Assembly: GCA_001599815.1 (NCBI GenBank) | Contig: BCIA01000001.1 | Coordinates: 5,538,978-5,602,977, forward strand | Length of the DNA stretch: 64,000 nt | From: Furcasterigmium furcatum | Lineage: Eukaryota; Ascomycota; Sordariomycetes; Glomerellales; Plectosphaerellaceae | Direction of reading: 5' to 3' | In this document: positions 31,442-42,400 of the stretch, in pieces | Numbering within the stretch: position 1 is the stretch's first letter | Layout of the letters: the number at the start of each line of letters is the position of its first letter | Translations under genes and position numbers: made by a program | Notes under the pieces: generated by a model | The model's input: the letters and a program-made list of their open reading frames with translations, nothing else | Told to the model about the DNA's origin: nothing | The model's database searches: none

Positions 31442-33026
31442 CTATGGGCGAAGCGCAGCAAAGTCCACCGTCCACCGCTTCTCGCTGGTGAAAATCCTCG
31501 TCACGTCGACCTTGATCCTCTGCTGGGGAAAATTCTTGGCGCTGCTGTCCATGATGCCGCCGGTTCCGCAGCAGCCCTTAAGTTCGCACATGGTCGAGTC
31601 GCCATCATGGTCCGGGGCGCCCTTGGGGCAGATCCAGACCTCGTCGACGCCCTCGAGCACGGCATCTACGCTCAGCTCCCAGTTCGCCTGCTGGACGTGC
31701 CTCTGGTGATGCTGCGTCCCCCTGCGGATCTTGGTCTCGCCCCTCATGACCGTGACCGTGACCGCGTCGAGGTACTTCTCCTGGGTGATCCAGACCCAGA
31801 GCTTGGGGATGTGGTAGACGCTCGCCTGGTTGGCAAGCTCGGCGTAGCGGGCGACGTCGAATCCCTTGACCTTGTCCCAGTAGAGAGGGCAGATGCCGGT
31901 GCGCAGGTACTTGAGAACCTCGGCGAAGAGGTCGGGGTCGTTCTCGATGACGATGCGGCGGGGGCAGCCAGGGGCGGCGATGCTGCAGCGACGGATGGCC
32001 TTCCTGAACCAGAGAGACTCCTCGAAGATGTCGGTGCAGACGAGGAACTCGCGGCCGCCGACTTCAATGATGATGCGGTTCTCGGGGCTGACGTGTGACT
32101 TGCGGAGGCGGGGGACGATGATGCCCTCAGACGGGGTGGCGGGCTGCGGGACGGGGGGCTGCGAGATAGGCTGCGAGGCAGTGGGGAACTGAGTGTCATC
32201 AGGAATAATAATCTCGCCCTCGTCGTTGACAGTGAAGAACAAGTCTCCCTCCTTGGTCTGCCGGGTAGTGGAAGTGGAAGTGGTGGTGTGGCCCGGGCTG
32301 TGGACGTGCCTTAGGGGGGAGGATGGAAGGCCTTTGTTCATGTTGGAGGGCTCGCCGCGCAAGTGAAGCTGAGAGTCAAATTTGCGGAAAGGGGGATCTT
32401 TTGGAAGCGCAGGTTGGGTAGAGTAGCGCACTGGAAGAGAGTCCTGGCGAGGTGGGAGGCCACTGTGAGTGCTGGTAGCTGGGTTCAGGAAGAGCGAGGC
32501 GATCCTCTGTTGACGTCGCGCTGCCAGAGTATTGTTCGTGGGAGAAGAGGAAGTTGCGCGATCTTCGTTTTGCTCTGGAAAGGAAGATTCACGGCGGGAA
32601 CAGCGCAAAGGGCTCGAGGATGCGCGCGGGAGGGTGTAGGTGGTCGTGGAGTGCCCCCTATTGCTCTGCTCGGCGTCGCCCTCTGAGTCTTGTTCCCGCT
32701 GAGCCATGTAGCCGTTGCATCGCTGAAGGTACTCCAGTTCTGCCTCGATGTCGGCCTCGAGGTCTGCGTTCGCAGTCTCGGCGGCTACCGCCAGCCGGTG
32801 AAAGGAGGAGCCGAGTTGGGACCCGGTAAGCGTGAACTTGGTGACCTCCTCGTCCTGTTCCTGAGGTTCTAAGCAACGCGCGCCGGCTGACGGGGACTCT
32901 GATATTACTTACAGTTTCTCGGCGCGCGGAGGAGATAGGAAATACATCCTTGGGCGCAACGTTCAGCCGGATGGAGTGCTTGCCGTCGCGCGAGCGGTCG
33001 AAGCTGGGTTCAAAGCACTGAGGCAT
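31442..33026 (-). CDS. BTB/POZ (T1-type) domain protein
   Basis: 510 aa. Exons 33026-32913 and 32860-31442; the 52-bp intron (GTAAGT) is phase 0 with acceptor CTCAG, giving SARRET-EQDEEVTKFTL. A nearer CTTAG acceptor would break the frame. Residues about 298-395 form a T1/KCTD-like BTB: RIIIEVGGREFLVCTDIF, RIVIENDPDLFAEVLKYLRTG, FDVARYAELANQASVYHI. The N-terminal 290 residues are Ser/Thr/Pro/Arg-rich and likely disordered. The C-terminal ~110 residues contain a Cys cluster (CELKGCCGTGG). KCTD-type BTB proteins are often cullin-3 adaptors or oligomeric scaffolds; which applies here is unknown. Its promoter has four CCCCTGAAT copies. Confidence 0.82.
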
Positions 33027-33621
33027 GGTGGGCGAATGCGTGCACTTGCATGGTGCAAAGGGTTGAATAGGGGAGCAAACGCGGCGCGGTATAAATACGT
33101 CGTGAGGGCAGATACTAGAAGCGCGACCTTGTGATTGTGTGCGGTTGCGGAGGGCTTGTTTACCCCTGAATCGATGCCGAGGGCGCTGTCTACATGAATG
33201 GTTCAGAGGTGGCCGCCCTCAATGCAATCTCGGATTCACAGCTGCTTATTCTCACAACGGGCACACCAGAAACAGAACAATCCCCCATCTTGGTCCTCCA
33301 GCCTGTGACAAGGTCGTCGTTCCCAGTGATTGGGATTCAGGGGCAGATCGGGAGCCCCCTGAATGGTTATGTTACCCCTGAATGACTTCCAACCACATTG
33401 ACCAATGTCCAAACTTCACAAGAAACAGGCCTTTACCCTTCACTCAAGAAATCCCTGACCTGCCCTCAGGCTGAGCCTTGGATACTTGGTCCATTTCCCT
33501 AGGTACTCTAGGGGGTCGGCTTGGGCACTTGACGGACTAACAACATAGTGAATTGACCATCAACTCAATGTTTATGGAACAGCTGAAGCAACTCCGGTGC
33601 CCGCGTCTAAATGACTTTATC
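33027..33621. promoter_or_regulatory. Promoter of the BTB gene with four CCCCTGAAT sites
   Basis: 595 bp between the BTB ATG and the PEX1 stop. CCCCTGAAT occurs at 33163-33171, 33335-33343 (opposite orientation), 33356-33364 and 33375-33383; the second and third form an inverted repeat with a 12-bp spacer. The core CCCCT/AGGGG matches the stress response element bound by Msn2-type C2H2 factors. A TATA-like TATAAATA lies at 33090-33097, about 65-70 bp upstream of the ATG. Confidence 0.6.
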
Positions 33622-36600
33622 TTACATCAAGCTGCTCCGTCCGCCAATCTCCATGCTCCCCTGGCCATCCTTCATATCCCCGCTTCGCCCAACAACAAAT
33701 TCATGGTAGATCCGCCTCAGCCTGTTCCGCTCATCTGAGCTGATACTTGCTTTTGTGCCATCGAGGGCTTTGATAAGATGCTTCCACCCCACGACGACCT
33801 CCTTGTCCTCAACCGCCGTCTTTGACGTCTCCGGCTGGTGGGCCTTCCGGGCCCGCCTCCGCGCCTGCTTGATGCTCTCCAGCTTGGCCATGATGGCGGC
33901 CTTCTCTACCAGCTTGTTGGGCTGGTTCAGGGGCGCTGCTGAGGAGTCATCGGGCTGCCCGTAGGGGAACTGCACATAGCTTGGCACGGAGGCGGCCCTG
34001 TCGACACCGTTAACCTTGCCATTCGTTGCTGGTTCCTCCTGGGCGTCGTTGAGCACGTCGTGGATGGCCTCAAGCTGCGCGTTCGAGATGAGCCCTTGGA
34101 GATCGGCTCCTGAGAAGGACTCGCAGCGCTTGGCGATTTCCACCCAGGCATCGTCGGACTCGGTCATCTCCTGGCCCAGCTTGACCTTCTGGGAGAGCGC
34201 TTTGAGAATATCGACACGATCGTCCAGCGTCGGCAGGCCGCAGAGCAGGGACTTGTCCAGACGACCGGGCCGCAGAAGGGCCGGATCGATGAGATCGGGC
34301 CTCGAAGTCGCGGCCAGCACGTAAACGCCCGACAAGCCTTCTGCGCCGTCCATTAGCGTGAGTAGCTGGTTGACAACCCGGTCCGTCACTCCTGTAGAGT
34401 CGTGGCCACGCTTGGGGGCGATGGAGTCGAACTCGTCGAAGAACAGAACCGACGGCTTCGCGGCCGAAGCCCGCTCGAAGAGATCACGAACACTCTTCTC
34501 CGAGGCACCGATGTACTTGTTGAGGATTTCGGGACCCTTGACACTGATGAAGTTGAGGCCGCACTCGCCAGCCACGGCACTGGCGAGCAAAGTCTTGCCG
34601 CAGCCTGGATAGCCATACAGCAGAAGGCCTGACCGTAACCTGAGAGGGCACTTTGCGAACACAGGCGCATATTTCGTAGGGTACAGCAGAGTCTCCAGGA
34701 GGACCTGTCGAGTCTCTTGCAAGCCGCCGATCGAGCTGAACGTGGTCGTAGAGCTTTGCAGCGACACATTGCGGAGAGATGTCGGCGTAAAGTCTTTCAA
34801 GGCGTTGTCGAAATCGGCGCGGCTGAGTCGGATCGGCGTATCCTTCTTCATTGTTGGGTTTTTGGTGACCGACCGAATGATGGCTTCGTTTTGGGCCCTC
34901 TCCACAACAACACTGAGATCCTTGGGCATGTAGCCATCTGTCAAGCCGGCAATGTCAAGGAAGTCTAGGCCAGCATCCAGGATGAACCGCCCCGTCTTCT
35001 TCTGTGTATGCTCAGCGCTGCCTTGGCTCGCACCATCCATCCATGCGCTGTCTTCTGCGCCGTGGCTGCCATCTGCTGTTGTTGGCCGGCTGCCGTTCTG
35101 GGACGCGAGCTCGCCATCCTCTGCCGGTACCGAGTCTTCGCGCACAATAGCCTCGAGAACCTGTCTTCTCGCCTCCTTATTTGGTGACTTGAGGTCCAGG
35201 ACCTCGCGGAAGACATTGGACCCGATGATCGAATCATTGAGAGACTCCTTCCCTTCCGCCGTTGCCAGGAGGACCACTCCGCTGTCTTGCCCGCAGTACT
35301 GCTTGGTCAGAGAGCTGATGATCTCGCTGACTTGGCGACTGCGGCCGTTGTCGTTGCCGACTTGCAGCTCCGTCTCGACAGGGCACGACGTGTCGAGATC
35401 GTCTAGAATGATGAGGGACCGCCCGCCGGATTTGGCGCCCCAGCTTGCCGCCATGAATATCTGATTCAGTGTGCCCCTTATCGAAGCCATTCGGCTCTCG
35501 TCATTGACGAGTTTCTTGCACGAGAAGTATGTCGTATGGAAGAGGCTGTCCTGTCGCAGCCTCTTGGCCAAGTACTTTGCAACAGATGTCTTGCCCGACC
35601 CGGAAGCTCCGGTGAGCAGTGTGCAGGACAGGTTCGAGAGATGTGTTTGCAAATCTCCAAGCAGCTTGTCAATACTGACGAGTAGGCCATCGTACGAGGG
35701 CCGAGGCTCGAATACCGGTTCGTCCGTAATCCAGGAGGGTCGGGGGATTGGTGGCTGGAACTCGATCGCGACCTTTTCACTGAGTCCCACGGCCCATCTG
35801 GCTGGTTCCTTGGGGTCTTGCGAGGTTGACGGAGGATCAAACCTAACTACACCTCCCTCCCAGCCGAGAAGGCTCTCCAGTCCGTCCCAGACGCCGAATA
35901 GCATGCCGTCCGTGAGTGGCCCTGACAGCAAAGAGGCGGAGGACTGTCGGTTGTAGATCGATCTGAAGGTCTTGGCAGCTTCCTCTTTCTCTGCTTTCGA
36001 CTCGGCGCCGAATCGCAAGCCGCCGCTCGACTTGCTGCTGGACGCAAAGGGGTAGACGGCGAGCTTCTGAACGGCGTTCTTTTCCATAGGGGGGCTCGCC
36101 GGCTCGATCTCGACGATGCCTCCAACCATACCCGTCACGCCAAGTGCTGCGCACAGAGGCGATGACAGGGCCGCCGGTCTGCTTTCCGGAGAATCATCCC
36201 AGACGCGAAGATTCGCTACCACTTTCGTTGCCACTTTGGATGTGCTCGGGGCCGGCTCTTCAGGTTGTTGTTTCTGCGCGTTGCCTGTAGGGCCAGCAGA
36301 TTCGCGGAGGATGGTGACTAACACATAGTTGACACCCTTGAAGCCTTTTGAGAGGATGACATCGAGGTCAACCCATATACTAAAGTCGGAGGGTGCCTCT
36401 TCGTCGAACCAGTCGCTGCACGCCGTCCTGTCGATGCCCCTGAGAGTGACCTTGGGCTTGCGCTCTGCTCTAGAACCCCTCTTGCGCACAGTACTCGCGC
36501 CGCTTCTCCTTGATTTCGAGGTGCTTGCGACGCTACGATTTTCCGACGAGGAATGACTGGTCTTTGGCCGGACCTTCGGCGCAACGATGACTTCCGAATC

Positions 36601-37293
36601 CGGAGAGATCTTGGCAAATGGCATATCGGCCGGCGGAGGCGGGTCTAGCGACACGGTCTTGATATTGGCGGAAGATGTCGGCGACAAGTGCAATGTCAAT
36701 GTGTGCGCCGGCAGGGGGGTTCCGGATGCCGACTTGTACGCGGGATTCGGGAGGGCTCGGACCTGGGAGAGTAGGTTCACTTCGAGAAAGGTCGCATGTA
36801 GCTCGATGATCTCCCAGTCTTCAGGTGTAAGGGGCTCGAAGTTGATCGTGTGGACTTGCGGAGGGTCGATGTGGATGTAAGCCATGACCTTCTGGCCGTC
36901 GGAGAGGCCGAGGGTGTTCGCCAGCGTCGCATCGATTTCTACAGAGGCCACCTCCTGATCGCGAACAGACCCGTTGCCTCTCAGACCATTGATGCCGTCA
37001 CGGCTGACCAGCGGCGCCATCTTGCGCTTGCTGGGCATGCCGGTCCATCCCACGAAGACGGACTGCGGTTGTGATCCGGCCTTGGGGTCCTTGTAGCTGA
37101 GCTCGACGACGACATTCTGGGCTGGCTGGAACATGGTGAGCATGCGATCTGAGATGCACGGCCGGACGGGGCAACTTACGGTATTCACATTCACGAGAAG
37201 CGACACGAGCGACGCGGGGAGGTTGACGAGACAGCTCCGGAGGTGGACGAGCGACAGCTCAGCCACCGTCGACTGCGCACTTTTCCGGGACAT
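33622..37293 (-). CDS. PEX1: Peroxisomal AAA ATPase Pex1
   Basis: Type II AAA ATPase that with Pex6 extracts ubiquitinated Pex5 from the peroxisomal membrane. 1205 aa after removing a 54-nt intron (37179-37126, GTAAGT...CCAG) that joins LLVNVNT to PAQNVVVEL. Without splicing the frame stays open, giving 1223 aa. The N-terminal PEX1-N domains come first. D1 Walker A GASGSGKTS is near residue 543 and its Walker B is IILDDLD. D2 Walker A GYPGCGKTL is near 878, with GPEILNKYIGASEKSVRDLF, Walker B LFFDEFDS and LLRPGRLDKSLL. The ATG at 37293 (MSRKSAQ) is used; an upstream in-frame TTG is not. Divergent from MCM7. Confidence 0.94.
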   Translation of the reverse strand: MSRKSAQSTVAELSLVHLRSCLVNLPASLVSLLVNVNTVSCPVRPCISDRMLTMFQPAQNVVVELSYKDPKAGSQPQSVFVGWTGMPSKRKMAPLVSRDGINGLRGNGSVRDQEVASVEIDATLANTLGLSDGQKVMAYIHIDPPQVHTINFEPLTPEDWEIIELHATFLEVNLLSQVRALPNPAYKSASGTPLPAHTLTLHLSPTSSANIKTVSLDPPPPADMPFAKISPDSEVIVAPKVRPKTSHSSSENRSVASTSKSRRSGASTVRKRGSRAERKPKVTLRGIDRTACSDWFDEEAPSDFSIWVDLDVILSKGFKGVNYVLVTILRESAGPTGNAQKQQPEEPAPSTSKVATKVVANLRVWDDSPESRPAALSSPLCAALGVTGMVGGIVEIEPASPPMEKNAVQKLAVYPFASSSKSSGGLRFGAESKAEKEEAAKTFRSIYNRQSSASLLSGPLTDGMLFGVWDGLESLLGWEGGVVRFDPPSTSQDPKEPARWAVGLSEKVAIEFQPPIPRPSWITDEPVFEPRPSYDGLLVSIDKLLGDLQTHLSNLSCTLLTGASGSGKTSVAKYLAKRLRQDSLFHTTYFSCKKLVNDESRMASIRGTLNQIFMAASWGAKSGGRSLIILDDLDTSCPVETELQVGNDNGRSRQVSEIISSLTKQYCGQDSGVVLLATAEGKESLNDSIIGSNVFREVLDLKSPNKEARRQVLEAIVREDSVPAEDGELASQNGSRPTTADGSHGAEDSAWMDGASQGSAEHTQKKTGRFILDAGLDFLDIAGLTDGYMPKDLSVVVERAQNEAIIRSVTKNPTMKKDTPIRLSRADFDNALKDFTPTSLRNVSLQSSTTTFSSIGGLQETRQVLLETLLYPTKYAPVFAKCPLRLRSGLLLYGYPGCGKTLLASAVAGECGLNFISVKGPEILNKYIGASEKSVRDLFERASAAKPSVLFFDEFDSIAPKRGHDSTGVTDRVVNQLLTLMDGAEGLSGVYVLAATSRPDLIDPALLRPGRLDKSLLCGLPTLDDRVDILKALSQKVKLGQEMTESDDAWVEIAKRCESFSGADLQGLISNAQLEAIHDVLNDAQEEPATNGKVNGVDRAASVPSYVQFPYGQPDDSSAAPLNQPNKLVEKAAIMAKLESIKQARRRARKAHQPETSKTAVEDKEVVVGWKHLIKALDGTKASISSDERNRLRRIYHEFVVGRSGDMKDGQGSMEIGGRSSLM

Positions 37294-37832
37294 GGCGTTC
37301 TGCGACAGGCATGAAGGCCGTATAGCGATGATGATGATGAGAGCGGAGTGGGAAAGGACAAGAGGCGGGCTCTTCAACACTCCAATGTCCACACGAAGTT
37401 GTTCCTCGGGTCGCAATCCCCAGATGCTCGATGTCGCCCGCTTTCATGTGCCGACGCCGAGGCAAGTTCGGGATTGGCCAGCCAAAAGCCGGAGGCGGAG
37501 CTCGCGCCACGGCCCCGGTGGCGCAACGAATTCAATTAAAGACTGTGGCTGATGATTCGCGTGTCGCGAGAAAACGCGTCCCGGCGCGTCTTTCCCAATC
37601 AGTTCAATTTCTGAGACCCGAGCCACCCCTGGCAACCGCCCGACGCATTCCCAGCCCCCCACTGCATTGCACCGAGCTGGGAGAACCACCTAATAATGCA
37701 TGGGACATGGCCTGCACAGACTTCCGTCGTTGAACCACGAACACCTCCCTCCCCTCCGACACCCCAAGATCGTGCGAACACCACCAGACCGACGGATATC
37801 TCACGCAATTCGCGCTGTAACCACCGGTCAAA
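37294..37832. promoter_or_regulatory. Bidirectional promoter PEX1 / MCM7 with an MCB
   Basis: 539 bp. ACGCGT (MluI cell-cycle box) at 37574-37579 and CCAATCA at 37595-37601 lie 254 and 232 bp upstream of the MCM7 ATG, amid several CGCG motifs. ACGCGT is the MBF site controlling G1/S genes, including MCM genes, in yeasts; its use here is inferred. Confidence 0.55.
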
Positions 37833-40542
37833 ATGGCGCTTCGTCAGTTCAAGGCTCCCGTCCAGTACGAGGAGCAGCAGGGTATGTCCATCCCCTGGAT
37901 CCGTCCGTGTCGCAACACGCCTGTCGGGTCCGCGTACTGATTTGCGCCAGCTGCCTTCGAGTCCTTCCTCAAGGACTTCAAGACCACGCCCGAGGAGGCC
38001 CTCACCCACGCCATCGGGAACGTCACGATAGCCGAAGATGATATCAGCGACGACGATGACGACCTCATGGACGACGATGAGGCGGCGCAAGCTAGGCGCG
38101 AACAACAGAAGGCTGCCAAGCGGGGACCCCAGCCCAAGTACCAGAACGCGCTCCAGGATCTGGCAGACCGCAAGACCGACGAGATCATGGTCGACCTTGA
38201 CGACTTGGCGAGCGTAAGAAGGCCCCTGTGCTCCATTCGCTCCGCATCGTAAACTGACAAGCACGACAGTGGGTGCAGCATCTCGACAAATCCACCAGAG
38301 AGGCCCTGAAGCTCGTGGAGTCTATCGAGGTCAACACCAGGCACTATGTCGAGATTCTCTCCAGGGCGGTTGACAACCAGATGCCTCGGCCGAGCCAGGA
38401 CGTCACGTATGTACAACGCGCAACAAATATGGCTGGTATCTTTGCTAAAGCGGACCCCCTACAGCTTCAAGGATGATGTCCTGGACGTCCTCATGGCTCG
38501 CCGCCAAGACCGAAACCGCGACCTGCAGAACGCCGCCGAGAGGCAGGGAGATCCCACTGTTGCCGAAGACAAGTTCCCCGCCGAGCTCACTCGCCGCTAC
38601 ACACTCGTCTTCAAGCCTCGCTCCCAGACTGCCGACTATGTCGCCAAGTCCCTGGCGGTTCGTGATGTGCGTGGCGAGCACCTCGGCCACCTCATTACTG
38701 TCCGCGCCATCGCAACCAGAGTGTCGGACGTCAAGCCCGTCGTCCAGGTCAGCGCCTACACTTGCGACCGCTGCGGTTGCGAGATCTTCCAGCCCGTGTC
38801 CGACAAGCACTACGGTCCTCTGACTATGTGTCCCTCGGAAGACTGCAAGAAGAACCAGGCCAAGGGTCAGTTGCACCCATCTTCCAGGGCATCCAAGTTC
38901 CTCCCCTTCCAGGAGGTCAAGGTGCAGGAGATGGCAGAGCAGGTGCCCATCGGACAGATCCCCCGCTCTCTGACCGTTTTGTGCTACGGCACCTCCGTCC
39001 GTAAGATCAACCCCGGCGATGTTGTCGACATTTCTGGCATCTTCTTGCCGACTCCCTACACGGGTTTCAAGGCCATGCGCGCCGGTCTCCTGACCGACAC
39101 CTACCTCGAGGCCCACTACGTCCTGCAACACAAGAAGGCTTACTCGGAAATGATTGTCGACCCCAAGCTGGTGCGGAGAATCGAGAAGTACAGGCAGTCG
39201 GGACAGGTGTATGAGTTGCTGGCCAAGTCTATCGCCCCCGAGATCTACGGCCACCTCGATGTGAAGAAAGCAATGTTGCTCCTCCTCATCGGTGGTGTTA
39301 CCAAGGAAGTCGGAGACGGCATGAAGATTCGTGGTGACATCAACATCTGCTTGATGGGTGATCCCGGTGTTGCCAAGTCCCAGCTGCTCAAGTACATCTC
39401 GAAGGTCGCTCCTCGTGGCGTGTACACCTCGGGCCGTGGAAGCAGTGGCGTTGGTCTGACCGCCGCCGTCATGCGCGACCCGGTAACGGATGAGATGGTC
39501 CTTGAGGGTGGTGCCCTGGTCCTGGCTGACAACGGCATCTGCTGTATCGATGAATTCGACAAGATGGACGAGAACGACAGGACAGCTATCCACGAAGTCA
39601 TGGAGCAGCAGACCATCTCCATCTCCAAGGCTGGCATTTCCACCACACTGAACGCCCGCACCTCGATCCTTGCCGCGGCCAATCCTATCTACGGCCGTTA
39701 CAACCCTCGCATCTCTCCCGTTGAGAACATCAACCTGCCCGCCGCTCTTCTGTCCCGTTTCGACATCATGTTCCTGCTGCTTGATACCCCGAGCCGCGAG
39801 TCTGATGCCCAGCTCGCCAAGCACGTGGCCTACGTCCACATGCACTCTCGTCACCCCGCTGTCGCAGGCGCCGAGGATGTCGTCTTCTCCCCGCACGAAG
39901 TTCGCTCCTACGTTGCCCAGGCCCGCACTTACCGCCCCGTGGTCCCCGAGAGCGTCTCCGAGTACATGATCAAGACATACGTACGCATGCGCGACGCCCA
40001 GAAACGCGCCGAGAAGAGGGGCCAGCAGTTTACCCACACAACGCCCCGTACCCTCCTTGGTGTCGTTCGTCTTGCCCAGGCCCTGGCTCGTCTGCGCTTC
40101 AGCAACGAGGTCGGCCAGGACGACGTCGACGAGGCACTGCGCCTGATCGAGGCCTCCAAGGAGAGCTTGGCAACCGAGCAGGGCACCTCGCGCCAGAAGC
40201 TCAACGCCAGCAGCAAGATCTACAACCTGGTCAAGGCTCTCGCCGATGGCGGCGCCTGCAGGCCCGACGATGCGGATGATGATGAGGAGTTTGGTGTCGA
40301 GCTGAGCCTGCGCAAGGTCAAGGAGCGCGTTATTGCGAAGGGATTCACGGAGGACCAGTGGCTGGCTGCCTTGGAAGAGTACACGGAGCTCGACGTAAGT
40401 TTTGCCCCCTCATCTCCCGCTGTTCTTGACTCTCTGGATCTGATTCTAACTACATGCGTAATAGGTCTGGCAGACTGCTGGCAACATGACGAGGCTGGTG
40501 TTTATCAATGCCTCTGGCAACGAGGAGCGGGACGAGGAATGA
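37833..40542 (+). CDS. MCM7: Replicative helicase subunit Mcm7
   Basis: Subunit of the MCM2-7 hexamer that unwinds DNA at replication forks. 818 aa (yeast Mcm7 845). Exons 37833-37881, 37951-38213, 38270-38406, 38465-40394 and 40465-40542; the four introns (69, 56, 58 and 70 bp) restore YEEQQ-AAFESF, DDLAS-WVQHLD, SQDVT-FKDDV and YTELD-VWQTAGN. Landmarks: zinc-binding CDRCGCE...CPSEDC, Walker A GDPGVAKS near residue 448, Walker B CCIDEFDKM near 510, and arginine finger LLSRFD. The acidic stretch DISDDDDDLMDDDE is near residue 45. The true C-terminus (RLVFINASGNEERDEE) comes only from the last small exon. Confidence 0.96.
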
Positions 40543-40925
40543 GGGACGTGTTGAATGCGCTTGTTTCTGTTTGTGCCTGGTCCATTCGATGGCTTTGTGC
40601 CACCTCGGCGTCGGCGTTAGGATACTCTGGGCTGCGGGCTGGTTGTTATGTGATAGTAGGGAAAGGGGACGTGGGCGAAGCGTACTAGATAACGGTTGAT
40701 GTAGGACACGAAGAAAGGTCATGACATGTTAAGCTGCCAGGATACTTGTGACGAAGCGCCTCCTTTACAATGCGAACTTTGTGATGCCTTGTCAATGCTT
40801 GGAGGGGTTTACCCGATGAACCAGAGTAGAAGTGTCGGAGCTTTCTTGGAGGAAAATCAAACGTTTATAATTTACAAGATACAGATCAAGGCTTTCGGCC
40901 CAGTACAGGTACAACACAGCTACGT
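40543..40925. other. Convergent intergenic region MCM7 / mS29
   Basis: 383 bp between convergent stop codons; no feature recognised. Confidence 0.5.
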
Positions 40926-42400
40926 CTACATGGTATATCTGGTGGTATGCAGGGATGACCTCTCCATCTCGCCCAGGATGCCGTTGCCGGCGAGCGTCCA
41001 CTTCTCGGTGACGGCGGCTTCGTTAACCGTCGACCGCAGGATGCCGCTGGCAGCCCAGTACTCCAGGATCGCGCGGGCTTCCTCCTTGCTGACGCCGCTG
41101 ACCCTGAAAACGTCGACGTTGCGGAGGGCCTCGTAGACACGGTCATCGTACTTGACGCCGTAGGGCTTGGCGGTGGGCTGCGGCAGGCCCTTGGCCGCAG
41201 CCTCGGACTGGTCGAGAGCGAGTTCCATGGAAGGAGAGCGAGGGGCGTTGCTGCGGCTGGTGGCGGCGATGACGCCACCGCCGTTGGTCATGGGGGTCTT
41301 GCCCGCGAGGGTGTCCACCATCAGGCGGACCAAGGTCAGGTCGTGGGCGTGGACAAGGTTGAAGGACGGGTCGCGGTAGGCGCTGATGTTCATCCAGTGG
41401 GAGAGGCCGTCGACAGTGACGAGGACGGGAGGACGACCGGCGACGGTGGTGAGCTCGTTCCAGAGAGCCTGGAAAATGGGCCACGCAGAATCGGGGTCCT
41501 TGGCAGCACCGGCGAGTTCGGCAAGGGTGGCCTCCTTGGGGAAGTGGGGGATCATGGAGCTGTAGTCCTTGGAGGCCTTGTGCTGCTTCAGAACCTCACC
41601 GTTGGACTTGAGTATCGCCTGGAGGAGGTTGAGGATATAAGTTGGCTGGGTGAACTGGATCGGAGAGGTGTTGGGGACGGGAGTGTAGTCGGTATTGGAG
41701 TTGACAAGGTCCTGGGCTGTATCCCGTGTTAGACGTCGGCTCTTCACGAGAGAATAGATCGAAACTTGCCTTCGGGAATGTTGATGACCACCCATTTGTT
41801 GAGCAGAGCGTGCGACTGAGCCTGAAGAAGGAGCATGCTCTTCCCCGCGATCTTGTCGCCTGTCAGAACTGTCCTCAGGGTCTGCTTCTGGGCCACCGCC
41901 TCCTCCAGCCTCTGCACCAGCTGGATCGTCTCCTTTCGCACGAGAACATGGGGCTTCCTGAACAGGCCCCAGGGCTGTGAGATCTTGAAGGACTCGATGG
42001 TGCGGAGCTTGTCGATCAACTTGTCAGGCAGCCCAACCATCCGGCAGAGGTTGTCCTTGTTGGTCATGACCTCACTGTCAAGCTCTATGAGACCACTGAC
42101 GGGGGCCGCATTGTTGTTGCTGAGCACGATGCGCTTGCGGAAGGCCTTGCGCTCGCCGGGAGCGGGCTTCTTGAACCTGACGATCTCGCGCTTCTTCCTA
42201 GCATTCTGACCGATTCTTCCGCGACGAATATGCCGTCCGATAACTTGAAGAGGCTTCTTCTTGTGGGCGTTCTTGATGTCGCGGCTGACTGGGGTCGTCG
42301 AGAAGGCTGCCGTGAAGTTGATGATCGGGGTGATTCGGGGAGCCAGGCGCAGGCCGGATGTTGGCCGCGTGAGGCATCGCAAGCAGCTTGCGGACGCCAT
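40926..42400 (-). CDS. RSM23: Mitochondrial small ribosomal subunit protein mS29 (DAP3/Rsm23)
   Basis: GTP-binding protein of the mitoribosomal small subunit. 473 aa. Exon 1 42400-41770, intron 41769-41717 (53 bp), exon 2 41716-40926. The intron is GC-AG: donor GCAAGT, branch CTAAC, acceptor ACAG; joining gives INIPE-AQDLVNSNTDYTP, the conserved order. No GT donor nearby keeps frame. The N-terminus MASASCLRCLTRPTSG is a plausible presequence. Walker A LTGDKIAGKS lies near residue 180. The DAP3 core follows: VTVDGLSHWMN, HAHDLTLVRLMVDTL, GVIAATSRSNA. ATG 42400 is preferred to the upstream in-frame TTG. Divergent from RRS1. Confidence 0.92.
41717..41769 (-). other. RSM23: GC-AG intron of mS29
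   Basis: Donor GCAAGT at 41769-41764 after a phase-1 G; branch CTAAC; acceptor CAG. The joined codon is GCC (Ala) in INIPEAQDL. Strongly supported by frame and family conservation. Confidence 0.8.

Noticed and set aside
38445..40037. 530-codon minus-strand frame opposite MCM7
   Set aside because: Shadow of the MCM7 coding strand; no domain.
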